Part shown: one piece after another, positions 43,322 to 51,441 of the stretch | Position numbering within the stretch: the stretch's first letter is position 1 | Layout: every line of letters starts with the position of its first letter | NCBI GenBank assembly: GCA_011959205.1 | Contig: BLLV01000007.1 | Span: 41,995 to 105,994, forward strand | Direction of reading: 5' to 3' | DNA from: Bacteroidaceae bacterium | GTDB lineage: Bacteria; Bacteroidota; Bacteroidia; Bacteroidales; Bacteroidaceae | Length of the DNA: 64,000 nucleotides | Program-made: the position numbers and the translations under genes | Notes under the pieces: model-generated | What the model was told of the DNA's origin: nothing | Seen by the model: the letters and a program-made list of their open reading frames with translations, nothing else | Databases searched by the model: none

Positions 43322-44761
43322 ATGGAAAGAAAACTTACAGAAGAAACCCGAGTAGAGAGTGATTTAATTGGTGCACGTGAAATTCCAGCTAGTGCATTGT
43401 ATGGTGTACAGACTCTTAGAGGTATAGAAAATTTCCCGATCAGTAAATTCCATCTAAATGAATATCCGTTGTTTATCAATGGACTTTCCATTACTAAAAT
43501 GGCGGCTGCAATAGCTAACTATGAGTTAGGTTTGCTGACTAAAGAACAGAAAGATGCTATCATATTGGCTTGCCAGGAAATATTAAACGGTGAACATCAC
43601 GATCAATTCCCGGTAGATATGATTCAAGGAGGTGCCGGTACTTCTACTAATATGAACGCCAATGAAGTCATAGCCAACCGTGCGTTAGAGATTATGGGGC
43701 ACAAACGTGGCGAATATCAATATTGTTCCCCAAATGATCATGTGAACTGCTCACAATCAACGAATGATGCTTATCCTACCGCAATCCATATCGGTATGTA
43801 TTATTCTCATCTTCGTTTCTTGCCTTATTTGGAATCGTTGATTGGCGCATTCCATAGAAAAGGGGAAGAGTTTGCGCATATTATCAAGATGGGGCGTACT
43901 CAGTTGGAAGATGCAGTGCCGATGACTTTAGGTCAAACATTCAATGGTTTTGCAAGTATATTGAAAGATGAAATTCGTCATTTGAATGAAGCAGCAGCAG
44001 ATTTCTTGACAGTAAATATGGGTGCTACCGCTATTGGTACGGGAATTTGTGCGGAACCGGGATATGCAGAGAAATGTGTGGAAGCATTGTGTGAAATTAC
44101 AGGCTTTGACTTCAAGTTGTCGGCAGACCTAGTGGGAGCGACTTCAGACACATCTTGCTTAGTAGGTTATGCTTCAGCTTTGAAAAGAGTGGCTGTAAAA
44201 GTAAATAAAATCTGCAATGATTTACGTTTGTTGGCTAGTGGGCCACGTTGTGGTTTAGGGGAATTTAATCTTCCTGCTATGCAACCGGGCTCTTCTATTA
44301 TGCCGGGTAAGGTGAATCCGGTAATTCCTGAGGTGATGAACCAGATTTGCTATAAGGTGATAGGCAATGAATTATGTGTAACCATGTCTGGTGAAGCTGC
44401 TCAGATGGAATTGAATGCTATGGAACCGGTGATGACACAATGTTGCTTTGAATCTGTGGATTTGATGATCAATGGTTTTGAAACCCTGCGTACACGTTGT
44501 GTAGAAGGCATTACTGCTAATGCGGAACGCTGTAAGATTGAAGTACATAACAGTATTGGAGTAGTAACCGCATTGAATCCGATTATAGGTTATAAAAACT
44601 CTACAAAGATTGCAAAAGAAGCGTTGGAAACAGGTCGAAGTGTTTATGAACTGGTTTTGGAACATGATATCTTGAATAAGGAAGAGTTGGATACGATTCT
44701 AAGTCCAGAGAATATGTTGAAACCCGTAAAACTGGATATCAAGCCTAGAAGGGCACTATAA
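43322..44761 (+). CDS. aspA: Aspartate ammonia-lyase (aspartase)
   Basis: A 479-residue aspartase/fumarase-superfamily enzyme interconverting L-aspartate with fumarate and ammonia, feeding fumarate respiration. Motifs are YGVQTLRGIENFPIS near the N-terminus (YGVQT typical of AspA), GRTQLEDAVPMTLGQTF (about residue 193) and the flexible signature loop GSSIMPGKVNPVIPEV (about residue 320) with the catalytic Ser. A TTG six codons upstream is also in frame, but ATG 43322 after the promoter is preferred. Confidence 0.95.
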   Translation: MERKLTEETRVESDLIGAREIPASALYGVQTLRGIENFPISKFHLNEYPLFINGLSITKMAAAIANYELGLLTKEQKDAIILACQEILNGEHHDQFPVDMIQGGAGTSTNMNANEVIANRALEIMGHKRGEYQYCSPNDHVNCSQSTNDAYPTAIHIGMYYSHLRFLPYLESLIGAFHRKGEEFAHIIKMGRTQLEDAVPMTLGQTFNGFASILKDEIRHLNEAAADFLTVNMGATAIGTGICAEPGYAEKCVEALCEITGFDFKLSADLVGATSDTSCLVGYASALKRVAVKVNKICNDLRLLASGPRCGLGEFNLPAMQPGSSIMPGKVNPVIPEVMNQICYKVIGNELCVTMSGEAAQMELNAMEPVMTQCCFESVDLMINGFETLRTRCVEGITANAERCKIEVHNSIGVVTALNPIIGYKNSTKIAKEALETGRSVYELVLEHDILNKEELDTILSPENMLKPVKLDIKPRRAL

Positions 44762-44781
44762 AGGGGGGATTTGCAGTAAAC

Positions 44782-44845
44782 GATATAAAGTCAGCCAACT
44801 AATTTACAATGCTTTGAGTATAAATTAGTTGGCTGATTTTATATC
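44782..44845. terminator. Bidirectional terminator between convergent aspA and rfbC
   Basis: GATATAAAGTCAGCCAACTAATTTA (44782-44806, split by a small mismatch) pairs with the complementary segment 44821-44845 across a 14-nt loop, an almost perfect 25-bp stem. Confidence 0.8.
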
Positions 44846-44946
44846 TTTGGGTATTCTCCCCCAAAATACGATTTGATAATCTCGACAAGGGAAATATCCC
44901 GAACAAAGATGTAGTAAAAATGCGGTATATTTCAGAAATTCTGTTT

Positions 44947-45516
44947 TTAGTATAGGTTTTGATTAAAGTCGAAATCAGTGTGATACTCCTTCAGCCGCGG
45001 ATGTTTCTTGTCCTTGTCGGACAAGATAACCTTGTCAGCTGGAAGTTGCCAGTCTATGCCTAGATCAGGGTCATCCCATGCAATTCCTCCTTCGCTTTGT
45101 GGAGCATAATAATGGTCACATTTGTATTGGAACAACACTTCGTCGCTTAATACCGCAAATCCGTGGGCAAATCCGCGGGGGATAAAAAACTGCCGGTGAT
45201 TCTCTCCGGTCAATTCTACAGTCACATGCTTTCCAAAAGTAGGAGAACCTTTCCGGATATCTACAGCCACATCCAATACTGCTCCCTTGATTACACGCAC
45301 CAGTTTGCTTTGTGTGAAGGGAGGTTTCTGGAAATGCAGGCCACGTAATACGCCGTAAGTGGAGAAACTCTCATTGTCCTGTACAAATGTAGTCTTGCAT
45401 ACCTTTTCTTCAAATTCACGTCCTGAGAAACTTTCAAAAAAATACCCTCTTGCATCATTAAAAATACGGGGTTCCAAAATGAAAACCCCGTCTATTGCTG
45501 TTTCTATAACTTTCAT
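44947..45516 (-). CDS. rfbC: dTDP-4-dehydrorhamnose 3,5-epimerase
   Basis: A 189-residue cupin that epimerises dTDP-4-keto-6-deoxyglucose in dTDP-rhamnose synthesis. Motifs are VFILEPRIFNDARGYFFESF (about residues 11-30), VLRGLHFQKPPFTQSKLVRV with the catalytic His (about residue 60), and FIPRGFAHGFAVLS (about residue 117). It shares one base with the end of rfbA. RfbB and RfbD are not present in the window, so the pathway is completed elsewhere. Confidence 0.95.
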   Translation of the reverse strand: MKVIETAIDGVFILEPRIFNDARGYFFESFSGREFEEKVCKTTFVQDNESFSTYGVLRGLHFQKPPFTQSKLVRVIKGAVLDVAVDIRKGSPTFGKHVTVELTGENHRQFFIPRGFAHGFAVLSDEVLFQYKCDHYYAPQSEGGIAWDDPDLGIDWQLPADKVILSDKDKKHPRLKEYHTDFDFNQNLY

Positions 45517-46403
45517 TATTCTAATCCCAGTTCTTTTATAACTTTTAGTAAATATTGTCCGTATTGGTTTTTAAGCATCGGCTGGGCCAGTTCCTGCATC
45601 TTTTCCGGAGTAATCCAGCCTTTTCTCAAAGCTATGCCCTCAAGGCAAGCTACTTTCAGCCCCTGACGTTTTTCAATAACTTCGATGTATGTACTTGCCT
45701 CGGCCAGCGAGTCGTGAGTACCGGTATCCAGCCATGCGAAACCTCTGCCCAATGTTTGTACTTTCAGTTCCTTATCCTGAAGGAATTGCTGGTTTACGGT
45801 GGTGATTTCCAGTTCCCCCCGTGCCGAAGGTTTGATATTCTTGGCTACTTCCACCACCTTGTTGGGGTAGAAATAGAGCCCCACCACGGCATAGTTGGAC
45901 TTAGGCTGTGTGGGTTTTTCTTCAATAGATAGACAGTTGCCTTCTTTGTCAAATTCCGCCACGCCATATCTTTCAGGATCACTGACCCAGTAGCCGAATA
46001 CCGTTGCTTTCTTATCCTCTTCGGCAGCGCGTACGGATTCTTTCAGCATGGCGGACAGGCCATTGCCATGGAATATGTTATCACCCAGTACAAGGCAGAC
46101 GGAATCATTCCCGATGAATTTCTCGCCGATGATGAAGGCCTGAGCCAGTCCGTCGGGCGAAGGCTGTTCCGCATATTCAAAGCGTACTCCGAAATCGCTT
46201 CCGTCTCCTAACAGTCTTTTGAAGCTCGGTAAGTCGTATGGAGTGGAGATAATGAGTATTTCCCGTATGCCGGCCAACATAAGTACCGATATAGGATAAT
46301 AAATCATAGGTTTGTCGAAGACAGGGAGCAACTGTTTGGATACTCCTTTGGTAATAGGATAGAGGCGCGTGCCCGAACCTCCGGCTAATACAATACCTTT
46401 CAT
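45516..46403 (-). CDS. rfbA: Glucose-1-phosphate thymidylyltransferase
   Basis: A 295-residue RfbA/RmlA, forming dTDP-glucose from dTTP and glucose-1-phosphate. [20 protein letters not shown] (about residues 3-22) is the complete nucleotide-binding loop. [19 protein letters not shown] and [14 protein letters not shown] (about residue 105) follow, with [13 protein letters not shown] (about residue 220). Length is normal. It lies between the glycosyl-1-phosphate transferase and rfbC in a minus-strand operon (35-bp gap upstream). Confidence 0.96.
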   Translation of the reverse strand: MKGIVLAGGSGTRLYPITKGVSKQLLPVFDKPMIYYPISVLMLAGIREILIISTPYDLPSFKRLLGDGSDFGVRFEYAEQPSPDGLAQAFIIGEKFIGNDSVCLVLGDNIFHGNGLSAMLKESVRAAEEDKKATVFGYWVSDPERYGVAEFDKEGNCLSIEEKPTQPKSNYAVVGLYFYPNKVVEVAKNIKPSARGELEITTVNQQFLQDKELKVQTLGRGFAWLDTGTHDSLAEASTYIEVIEKRQGLKVACLEGIALRKGWITPEKMQELAQPMLKNQYGQYLLKVIKELGLE

Positions 46404-46438
46404 ATCTTTTTATTTTTTTAGATGTCCTTGCGATTGGA

Positions 46439-47839
46439 TTAGTAGGCGTTTTTCTCGCCCTGAAACATGTTGGTTACTGTTTTTATCATAATGCGGATGT
46501 CAAGCAGAAAAGTCCAGTTTTCAATATACCACAGATCTCTTCTTACTCTGCCTTCCATTTGGGAGAGTTCTTTGGTCTCTCCACGATAGCCGGTGACTTG
46601 TGCCCATCCGGTGATTCCCGGTTTGACAAGGTGGCGCATCATGTATTTGTTAATCAGTTGAGAATATTCCTCTGTATGTTTCAGCATGTGAGGACGCGGT
46701 CCTACAATAGACATTTCTCCCTTGAACACATTAATGAACTGCGGCATTTCGTCCAGATTGCTTTTTCGCAGAAAATTGCCGAATTTGGTCTTGCGAGGAT
46801 CATTTTTGGTGGCCTGCAATGAATCGGACAAGGCGTTTACTTTCATGGAACGGAACTTATAGCATTTAAATATTTTTCCGTTTTCTCCGTTTCTTTCCTG
46901 TTTGAAGAAAATGGGACCAGGTGATGTCATTTTAATGATAAGACCTACAATGATGTATAGGAATGGAAAAATGGTAAGCAGGAACAATGAGGAACATGCC
47001 AAATCGAAACCCCGTTTTACCAGTCTGTTGACCGGATTCTGCAACGGTTCGGTACGGATGGATAATACAGGAACTTCACCCAGTAATTCCAATTGCAACT
47101 GACGCTTTATATAATTGCGTACGTGAGGTACGCTATAGAAACGGATCAGGTTATTCTCACAATAATTCATTATGGCTAAAATGTCATCTTTCCGGCTGGA
47201 TGGAAGACCGCAATAGAGTTCATGCACTGTGTTATGCGATAACCATTCAAATACTTGGTTTACATTTCCCTTGAAAGGTATTCCTTTTGGATATTCTCCG
47301 CTGTCATGGTCGTAAAATACTCCGGATACTTTGTAGCCGTAAGTAAAATCGTTCAGTGTATGATATAGTTCCACCATATTGTCTCCATCACCTATCAGTA
47401 CGGTAGCGTGCAGGTTACGACCGCTACGACGATACATTTTTACAATGAAACGTAGCGTCAACCGCCATCCTATAATCATCGGGATAAATGAGAGATAGAA
47501 AAGGAAAAGGTAGATACGTGAAATGTTATCTACTTTTATGATGGCTAGTACAGTTAGGAATATGACCACATGAAGGCTGATGGTCCCTAATAAACGCCCC
47601 ACAATTTGTTCTGACCGCACAATACGGTTGTGCAATATAACTCCGAATATGGAAATACAAGGTATATAGCACAAATTAGATGTTAACAGATAAGCTCTCA
47701 ATGAAATAGAAGCTATGGTTTGCGAATCAATTCCTTTTAGGAAGAGAAACACAAGTGTCATAGAGAGGTTCAATAGCATAAAATCACCTGCTATTGCTAC
47801 TAGTTTGATTATATCAGAGTTTTCAGTAGGTTGTTTCAT
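46439..47839 (-). CDS. Undecaprenyl-phosphate glucose phosphotransferase-type initiating enzyme (WcaJ-like)
   Basis: A 466-residue polyprenyl phosphate hexose-1-phosphate transferase that starts polymer synthesis on undecaprenyl phosphate. Four N-terminal transmembrane helices (about residues 10-125) precede a CoA-binding-like Rossmann segment, then a further helix, followed by the catalytic PglC/WcaJ domain from about residue 270: VKRGFDLACSSLFLL, IFFKQERNGENGKIFKCYKF, and the C-terminal FINVFKGEMSIVGPRPHM. The start at 47839 (MKQPTEN) is preferred over a longer frame. It leads the operon with rfbA and rfbC, with TATATTTG at 47868-47861. Confidence 0.9.
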   Translation of the reverse strand: MKQPTENSDIIKLVAIAGDFMLLNLSMTLVFLFLKGIDSQTIASISLRAYLLTSNLCYIPCISIFGVILHNRIVRSEQIVGRLLGTISLHVVIFLTVLAIIKVDNISRIYLFLFYLSFIPMIIGWRLTLRFIVKMYRRSGRNLHATVLIGDGDNMVELYHTLNDFTYGYKVSGVFYDHDSGEYPKGIPFKGNVNQVFEWLSHNTVHELYCGLPSSRKDDILAIMNYCENNLIRFYSVPHVRNYIKRQLQLELLGEVPVLSIRTEPLQNPVNRLVKRGFDLACSSLFLLTIFPFLYIIVGLIIKMTSPGPIFFKQERNGENGKIFKCYKFRSMKVNALSDSLQATKNDPRKTKFGNFLRKSNLDEMPQFINVFKGEMSIVGPRPHMLKHTEEYSQLINKYMMRHLVKPGITGWAQVTGYRGETKELSQMEGRVRRDLWYIENWTFLLDIRIMIKTVTNMFQGEKNAY

Positions 47840-47860
47840 GATAAAAAAATTAGTCGTATG

Positions 47861-47920
47861 CAAATATAGAACATATAAATCAAAACGCAATACTTTTTTA
47901 AAAAATAATACTTATCTTTG
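47861..47920. promoter_or_regulatory. Divergent promoter elements for the WcaJ-like and manC operons
   Basis: The minus-strand -7 TATATTTG lies at 47868-47861 and the plus-strand -7 TATCTTTG at 47913-47920, within the 110-bp spacer between divergent start codons (47839 and 47950). Their -33 regions would overlap, so the operons may share regulation. Confidence 0.6.
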
Positions 47921-47949
47921 CAGACATACAACGTAAAAAATGAATCATT

Positions 47950-49014
47950 ATGAACATCAAGAATAATCACCTCGTTATAATGGCCGGAGGTGTTGGAAGC
48001 CGTTTCTGGCCGATGAGTACTCCTGATTATCCTAAGCAATTTATTGATGTACTAGGTTGCGGCCGTACATTGATCCAACTTACGGCTGACCGTTTCCAAG
48101 GGATCTGTCCTCCGGAAAATATTTGGGTGGTGACATCAGAGAAGTATGCGGACACTGTAAAGGAGCAGCTGCCCGATATAGCAGATGACCATATTCTACG
48201 TGAGCCTTGCCGTCGCAATACGGCTCCCTGCATAGCATACGTCAGCTGGAAGATAAAAGCCCGTAACCCTAAAGCCAATATAGTGGTGACTCCTAGTGAC
48301 CATATTGTGATGAATATTGCGGAGTTTCAGCGCGTGATCGGGTCTGCGATGAAGTTTACGGCTGACTCGGATGCCATTCTTACACTAGGTATGAAGCCTA
48401 CCCGTCCTGAAACAGGATATGGCTACATTGAGGCTGACCTGACTGTGCCTTCTACCGCCAATAAGGAAATTTACCGAGTCTATTCTTTTAAGGAAAAACC
48501 TGATCTGGAAACAGCCCGACGCTATATTCAAAAAAATAACTTTTTCTGGAACGCCGGTATCTTTGTATGGAATGTAAATACGGTGGTGAATGCCTTGCGT
48601 GTATATCAGCCTGCCATCTCGAAAGTGTTCGAGCGTCTGCTTCCTTATTATTATACGGATAAGGAGCAGGAGATGATTAACCAGAATTTCCCTTTGTGCG
48701 AGAATATTTCGGTGGATTATGCCATTATGGAGAAGGCGGATGAGATTTTTGTTCTTCCTGCCAGCTTTGGCTGGAGTGATTTGGGGACTTGGGGATCGTT
48801 GCACGAGAATTTGCCGAAAGATGCCCATAATAATACACAGATAGGTGAGAATATAAAGTTGTATGAAACCCGTAATTGCGTCATTCACACTACACAGGAA
48901 AAGAAGGTGGTGGTGCAGGGATTGGACGGATATATCGTTGCTGAAAAGAATAACACATTGCTGATCTGCCGTTTGAGTGAGGAGCAGCGTATTAAAGAAT
49001 TCTCGGTGGAGTAA
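47950..49014 (+). CDS. manC: Mannose-1-phosphate guanylyltransferase
   Basis: A 354-residue GDP-mannose pyrophosphorylase. VIMAGGVGSRFWPMSTPDYP (about residues 9-28) is the nucleotide loop, VVTPSDHIVMN (about residue 117) and RVYSFKEKPDLETARRY carry the sugar-binding residues, and FFWNAGIFVW and FGWSDLGTWGSLHE are further family blocks. It lacks the extra C-terminal isomerase domain of long bifunctional ManC proteins. It starts the GDP-fucose operon. Confidence 0.95.
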   Translation: MNIKNNHLVIMAGGVGSRFWPMSTPDYPKQFIDVLGCGRTLIQLTADRFQGICPPENIWVVTSEKYADTVKEQLPDIADDHILREPCRRNTAPCIAYVSWKIKARNPKANIVVTPSDHIVMNIAEFQRVIGSAMKFTADSDAILTLGMKPTRPETGYGYIEADLTVPSTANKEIYRVYSFKEKPDLETARRYIQKNNFFWNAGIFVWNVNTVVNALRVYQPAISKVFERLLPYYYTDKEQEMINQNFPLCENISVDYAIMEKADEIFVLPASFGWSDLGTWGSLHENLPKDAHNNTQIGENIKLYETRNCVIHTTQEKKVVVQGLDGYIVAEKNNTLLICRLSEEQRIKEFSVE

Positions 49015-49053
49015 CTTTTCTGAATGACTAAAAACAACTATACAATAAACGAA

Positions 49054-50136
49054 ATGAAAAAAGTTGCTTTAATTTCAGGTATTACAGGTCAGGACGGTTC
49101 ATTTCTGGCGGAGTTTTTGATTGAAAAGGGGTATGAGGTTCATGGTATTTTGCGCCGTTCTTCTTCATTCAATACCGGTCGTATCGAACATCTTTATCTG
49201 GACGAATGGGTTCGGGATATGCAAAAGACCCGCCTGGTGAATCTGCATTGGGGAGATATGACCGACAGCAGTTCGCTGATACGTATCATTCAGGCTGTGC
49301 AGCCCGATGAAATCTATAATCTGGCTGCACAGAGCCATGTGAAAGTGAGTTTCGATGTGCCTGAGTATACCGCTGAAGCAGATGCGGTAGGTACACTGCG
49401 TATGTTGGAAGCGGTTCGTATCCTGGGGCTGGAAAAGAAGACCAAGATTTATCAGGCGTCGACTTCCGAATTGTTCGGACTGGTGCAGGAAGTGCCTCAG
49501 AAGGAAACGACTCCCTTTTATCCCCGTTCTCCGTATGGGGTGGCCAAGCAGTATGGTTTCTGGATTACCAAAAACTATCGTGAAAGTTACGGTATGTTTG
49601 CCGTGAACGGCATCCTGTTCAACCATGAGAGCGAACGCCGCGGTGAGAACTTTGTGACACGCAAGATTACGCTGGCCGCCGCACGTATAGCCCAGGGATA
49701 TCAGGACAAGCTGTATCTGGGAAATCTGGATTCCTTGCGCGACTGGGGATATGCCAAAGACTATGTGGAGTGCATGTGGATGATTCTTCAGCATGATACT
49801 CCCGAAGATTTTGTTATTGCGACCGGTGAGTATCATACAGTGCGCGAGTTCTGTACCTTGGCTTTCAAGGAAGTGGGCATTGAATTGCGCTGGGAAGGCA
49901 AAGGGGTGGACGAAAGAGGTGTCGATGTGGCGACAGGCAAGGAACTGGTTGCGGTGGATCCTAAGTATTTCCGTCCCGCCGAAGTGGAGCAGTTGTTGGG
50001 TGATCCCACTAAAGCTAAAACCTTATTAGGTTGGAATCCTCGTAAGACTTCTTTCCCCGAATTGGTGAAAATCATGGTAAAGCATGATATGAAGTTCGTG
50101 AAGAAACTGTATTTGAAGGCTCAGATAGCGGAATAA
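49054..50136 (+). CDS. gmd: GDP-mannose 4,6-dehydratase
   Basis: A 360-residue extended SDR converting GDP-mannose to GDP-4-keto-6-deoxymannose. [16 protein letters not shown] (about residues 8-23) is the NADP loop, [19 protein letters not shown] is a strongly conserved GMD block, and the catalytic set lies in ASTSELFG (about residue 140) and [30 protein letters not shown] is likewise diagnostic. Start at 49054; an ATG ten codons earlier is possible. The stop overlaps fcl by one base. Confidence 0.97.
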   Translation: MKKVALISGITGQDGSFLAEFLIEKGYEVHGILRRSSSFNTGRIEHLYLDEWVRDMQKTRLVNLHWGDMTDSSSLIRIIQAVQPDEIYNLAAQSHVKVSFDVPEYTAEADAVGTLRMLEAVRILGLEKKTKIYQASTSELFGLVQEVPQKETTPFYPRSPYGVAKQYGFWITKNYRESYGMFAVNGILFNHESERRGENFVTRKITLAAARIAQGYQDKLYLGNLDSLRDWGYAKDYVECMWMILQHDTPEDFVIATGEYHTVREFCTLAFKEVGIELRWEGKGVDERGVDVATGKELVAVDPKYFRPAEVEQLLGDPTKAKTLLGWNPRKTSFPELVKIMVKHDMKFVKKLYLKAQIAE

Positions 50137-51206
50137 TGGAAAAAGCAGTCAAGATATATGTAGCAGGCCACCATGGGCTGGTGGGGTCTGCTATATGGAA
50201 TAATTTGCAACAAAAAGGGTATGCCAATCTGGTAGGCCGTTCTCACAAAGAACTGGATTTGCTGGACGGGCAGGCTGTGAAGAAGTTCTTTGATGAAGAG
50301 CAGCCCCAGTATGTCATTCTGGCAGCGGCACATGTGGGCGGCATCATGGCGAACAGTCTTTACCGGGCCGATTTTATTTATCAGAATCTGCAGATTCAGC
50401 AGAATGTGATAGGAGAGAGCTTCCGCCATAATGTAAAGAAACTCCTGTTTTTGGGAAGCACTTGCATTTATCCTCGTGATGCGGAGCAACCCATGAAGGA
50501 GGATGTATTGCTGACTTCTCCCTTGGAATATACCAATGAACCATACGCTATCGCGAAGATTGCCGGGTTAAAGATGTGCGAAAGCTTTAACTTGCAATAT
50601 GGAACCAATTACATAGCCGTGATGCCCACGAACCTTTACGGCCCCCATGATAATTTCCATTTGGAGAACAGCCATGTGTTACCAGCCATGATTCGGAAGA
50701 TTCATTTGGGGAAATGCTTGAACGAAGGGAACTGGGATGCGGTGCGTAAAGATATGAATCTTCGTCCCGTAGAGGGAATAGACGGCTCGCATACGGATGA
50801 GGAAATCCTTGCCATTCTGAAAAAATATGGTATTACCGGCCAGGAAGTGATTTTGTGGGGTACAGGCAAGCCGTTGCGTGAGTTCTTATGGAGTGAGGAG
50901 ATGGCTGATGCCAGTGTCTATATCATGGAGCATGTGGACTTTAAGGATACATACGCTGCCGGTTCCAAGGAGATCCGAAACTGTCACATCAATATCGGTA
51001 CGGGAAAAGAAGTTACCATTGCCCAACTGGCGGACAAGATTGTCAAGGAAGTGGGCTATCAAGGTAAACTGACTTTTGACGCTACGAAACCGGACGGTAC
51101 TATGCGTAAGCTGACGGATGTAAGCAAATTGCACCGGCTGGGCTGGCAGCATAAGATTGATATAGAAGAAGGGGTACACAGAATGTACCAATGGTATTTG
51201 TCTTAA
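50136..51206 (+). CDS. fcl: GDP-L-fucose synthase
   Basis: A 356-residue bifunctional epimerase/reductase producing GDP-L-fucose. VAGHHGLVGSAIW (about residues 9-21) is the cofactor loop, AAAHVGGIMANSLYRADFIY (about residue 65) and LFLGSTCIYPRDAEQPMKED (about residue 108) contain the catalytic Ser, and YAIAKIAGLKMCE holds Tyr and Lys. Somewhat longer than E. coli Fcl because of an insertion at about residues 195-230, common in Bacteroidetes. It completes the manC-gmd-fcl route for fucosylated surface glycans. Confidence 0.96.
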   Translation: MEKAVKIYVAGHHGLVGSAIWNNLQQKGYANLVGRSHKELDLLDGQAVKKFFDEEQPQYVILAAAHVGGIMANSLYRADFIYQNLQIQQNVIGESFRHNVKKLLFLGSTCIYPRDAEQPMKEDVLLTSPLEYTNEPYAIAKIAGLKMCESFNLQYGTNYIAVMPTNLYGPHDNFHLENSHVLPAMIRKIHLGKCLNEGNWDAVRKDMNLRPVEGIDGSHTDEEILAILKKYGITGQEVILWGTGKPLREFLWSEEMADASVYIMEHVDFKDTYAAGSKEIRNCHINIGTGKEVTIAQLADKIVKEVGYQGKLTFDATKPDGTMRKLTDVSKLHRLGWQHKIDIEEGVHRMYQWYLS

Positions 51207-51219
51207 AGGATGAAGATGC

Positions 51220-51280
51220 AAGATTATAGATCTTTCGGGCATAAGATTTAAATCTTTCGCATGTAAGATTATAGATCTTA
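51220..51280. repeat. Three tandem imperfect palindromes AAGAT-N-ATCTT, second array
   Basis: AAGAT arms start at 51220, 51243 and 51265 (spacing 23 and 22), each followed by ATCTT after 3-5 bases; the third is TAAGAT/ATCTTA. It has the same design as 16719-16778, here in the 3' region of fcl. Confidence 0.75.
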
Positions 51281-51293
51281 CCCGCATAACATA

Positions 51294-51329
51294 AAACGGG
51301 GCTGTCCGATTTTTCGGACAGCCCCGTTT
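51294..51329. terminator. Strong bidirectional terminator after fcl
   Basis: AAACGGGGCTGTCCGA pairs perfectly with TCGGACAGCCCCGTTT across a TTTT loop (16 bp). Confidence 0.85.
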
Positions 51330-51399
51330 GCTTACATTATTATATAAATTGCGTATACACCATAAATCAAGAACATCTATCACTATTACGAATAAAGGA

Positions 51400-51420
51400 A
51401 TATAAACTTTGCGTTTATAT
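51400..51420 (-). terminator. Small hairpin after the GH31 gene
   Basis: ATATAAAC and GTTTATAT pair across a 5-nt loop, 22 bp beyond the minus-strand stop at 51442; an AT-only stem, so termination is uncertain. Confidence 0.4.
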
Positions 51421-51441
51421 GTATCGTGATTATTCTTTTAT

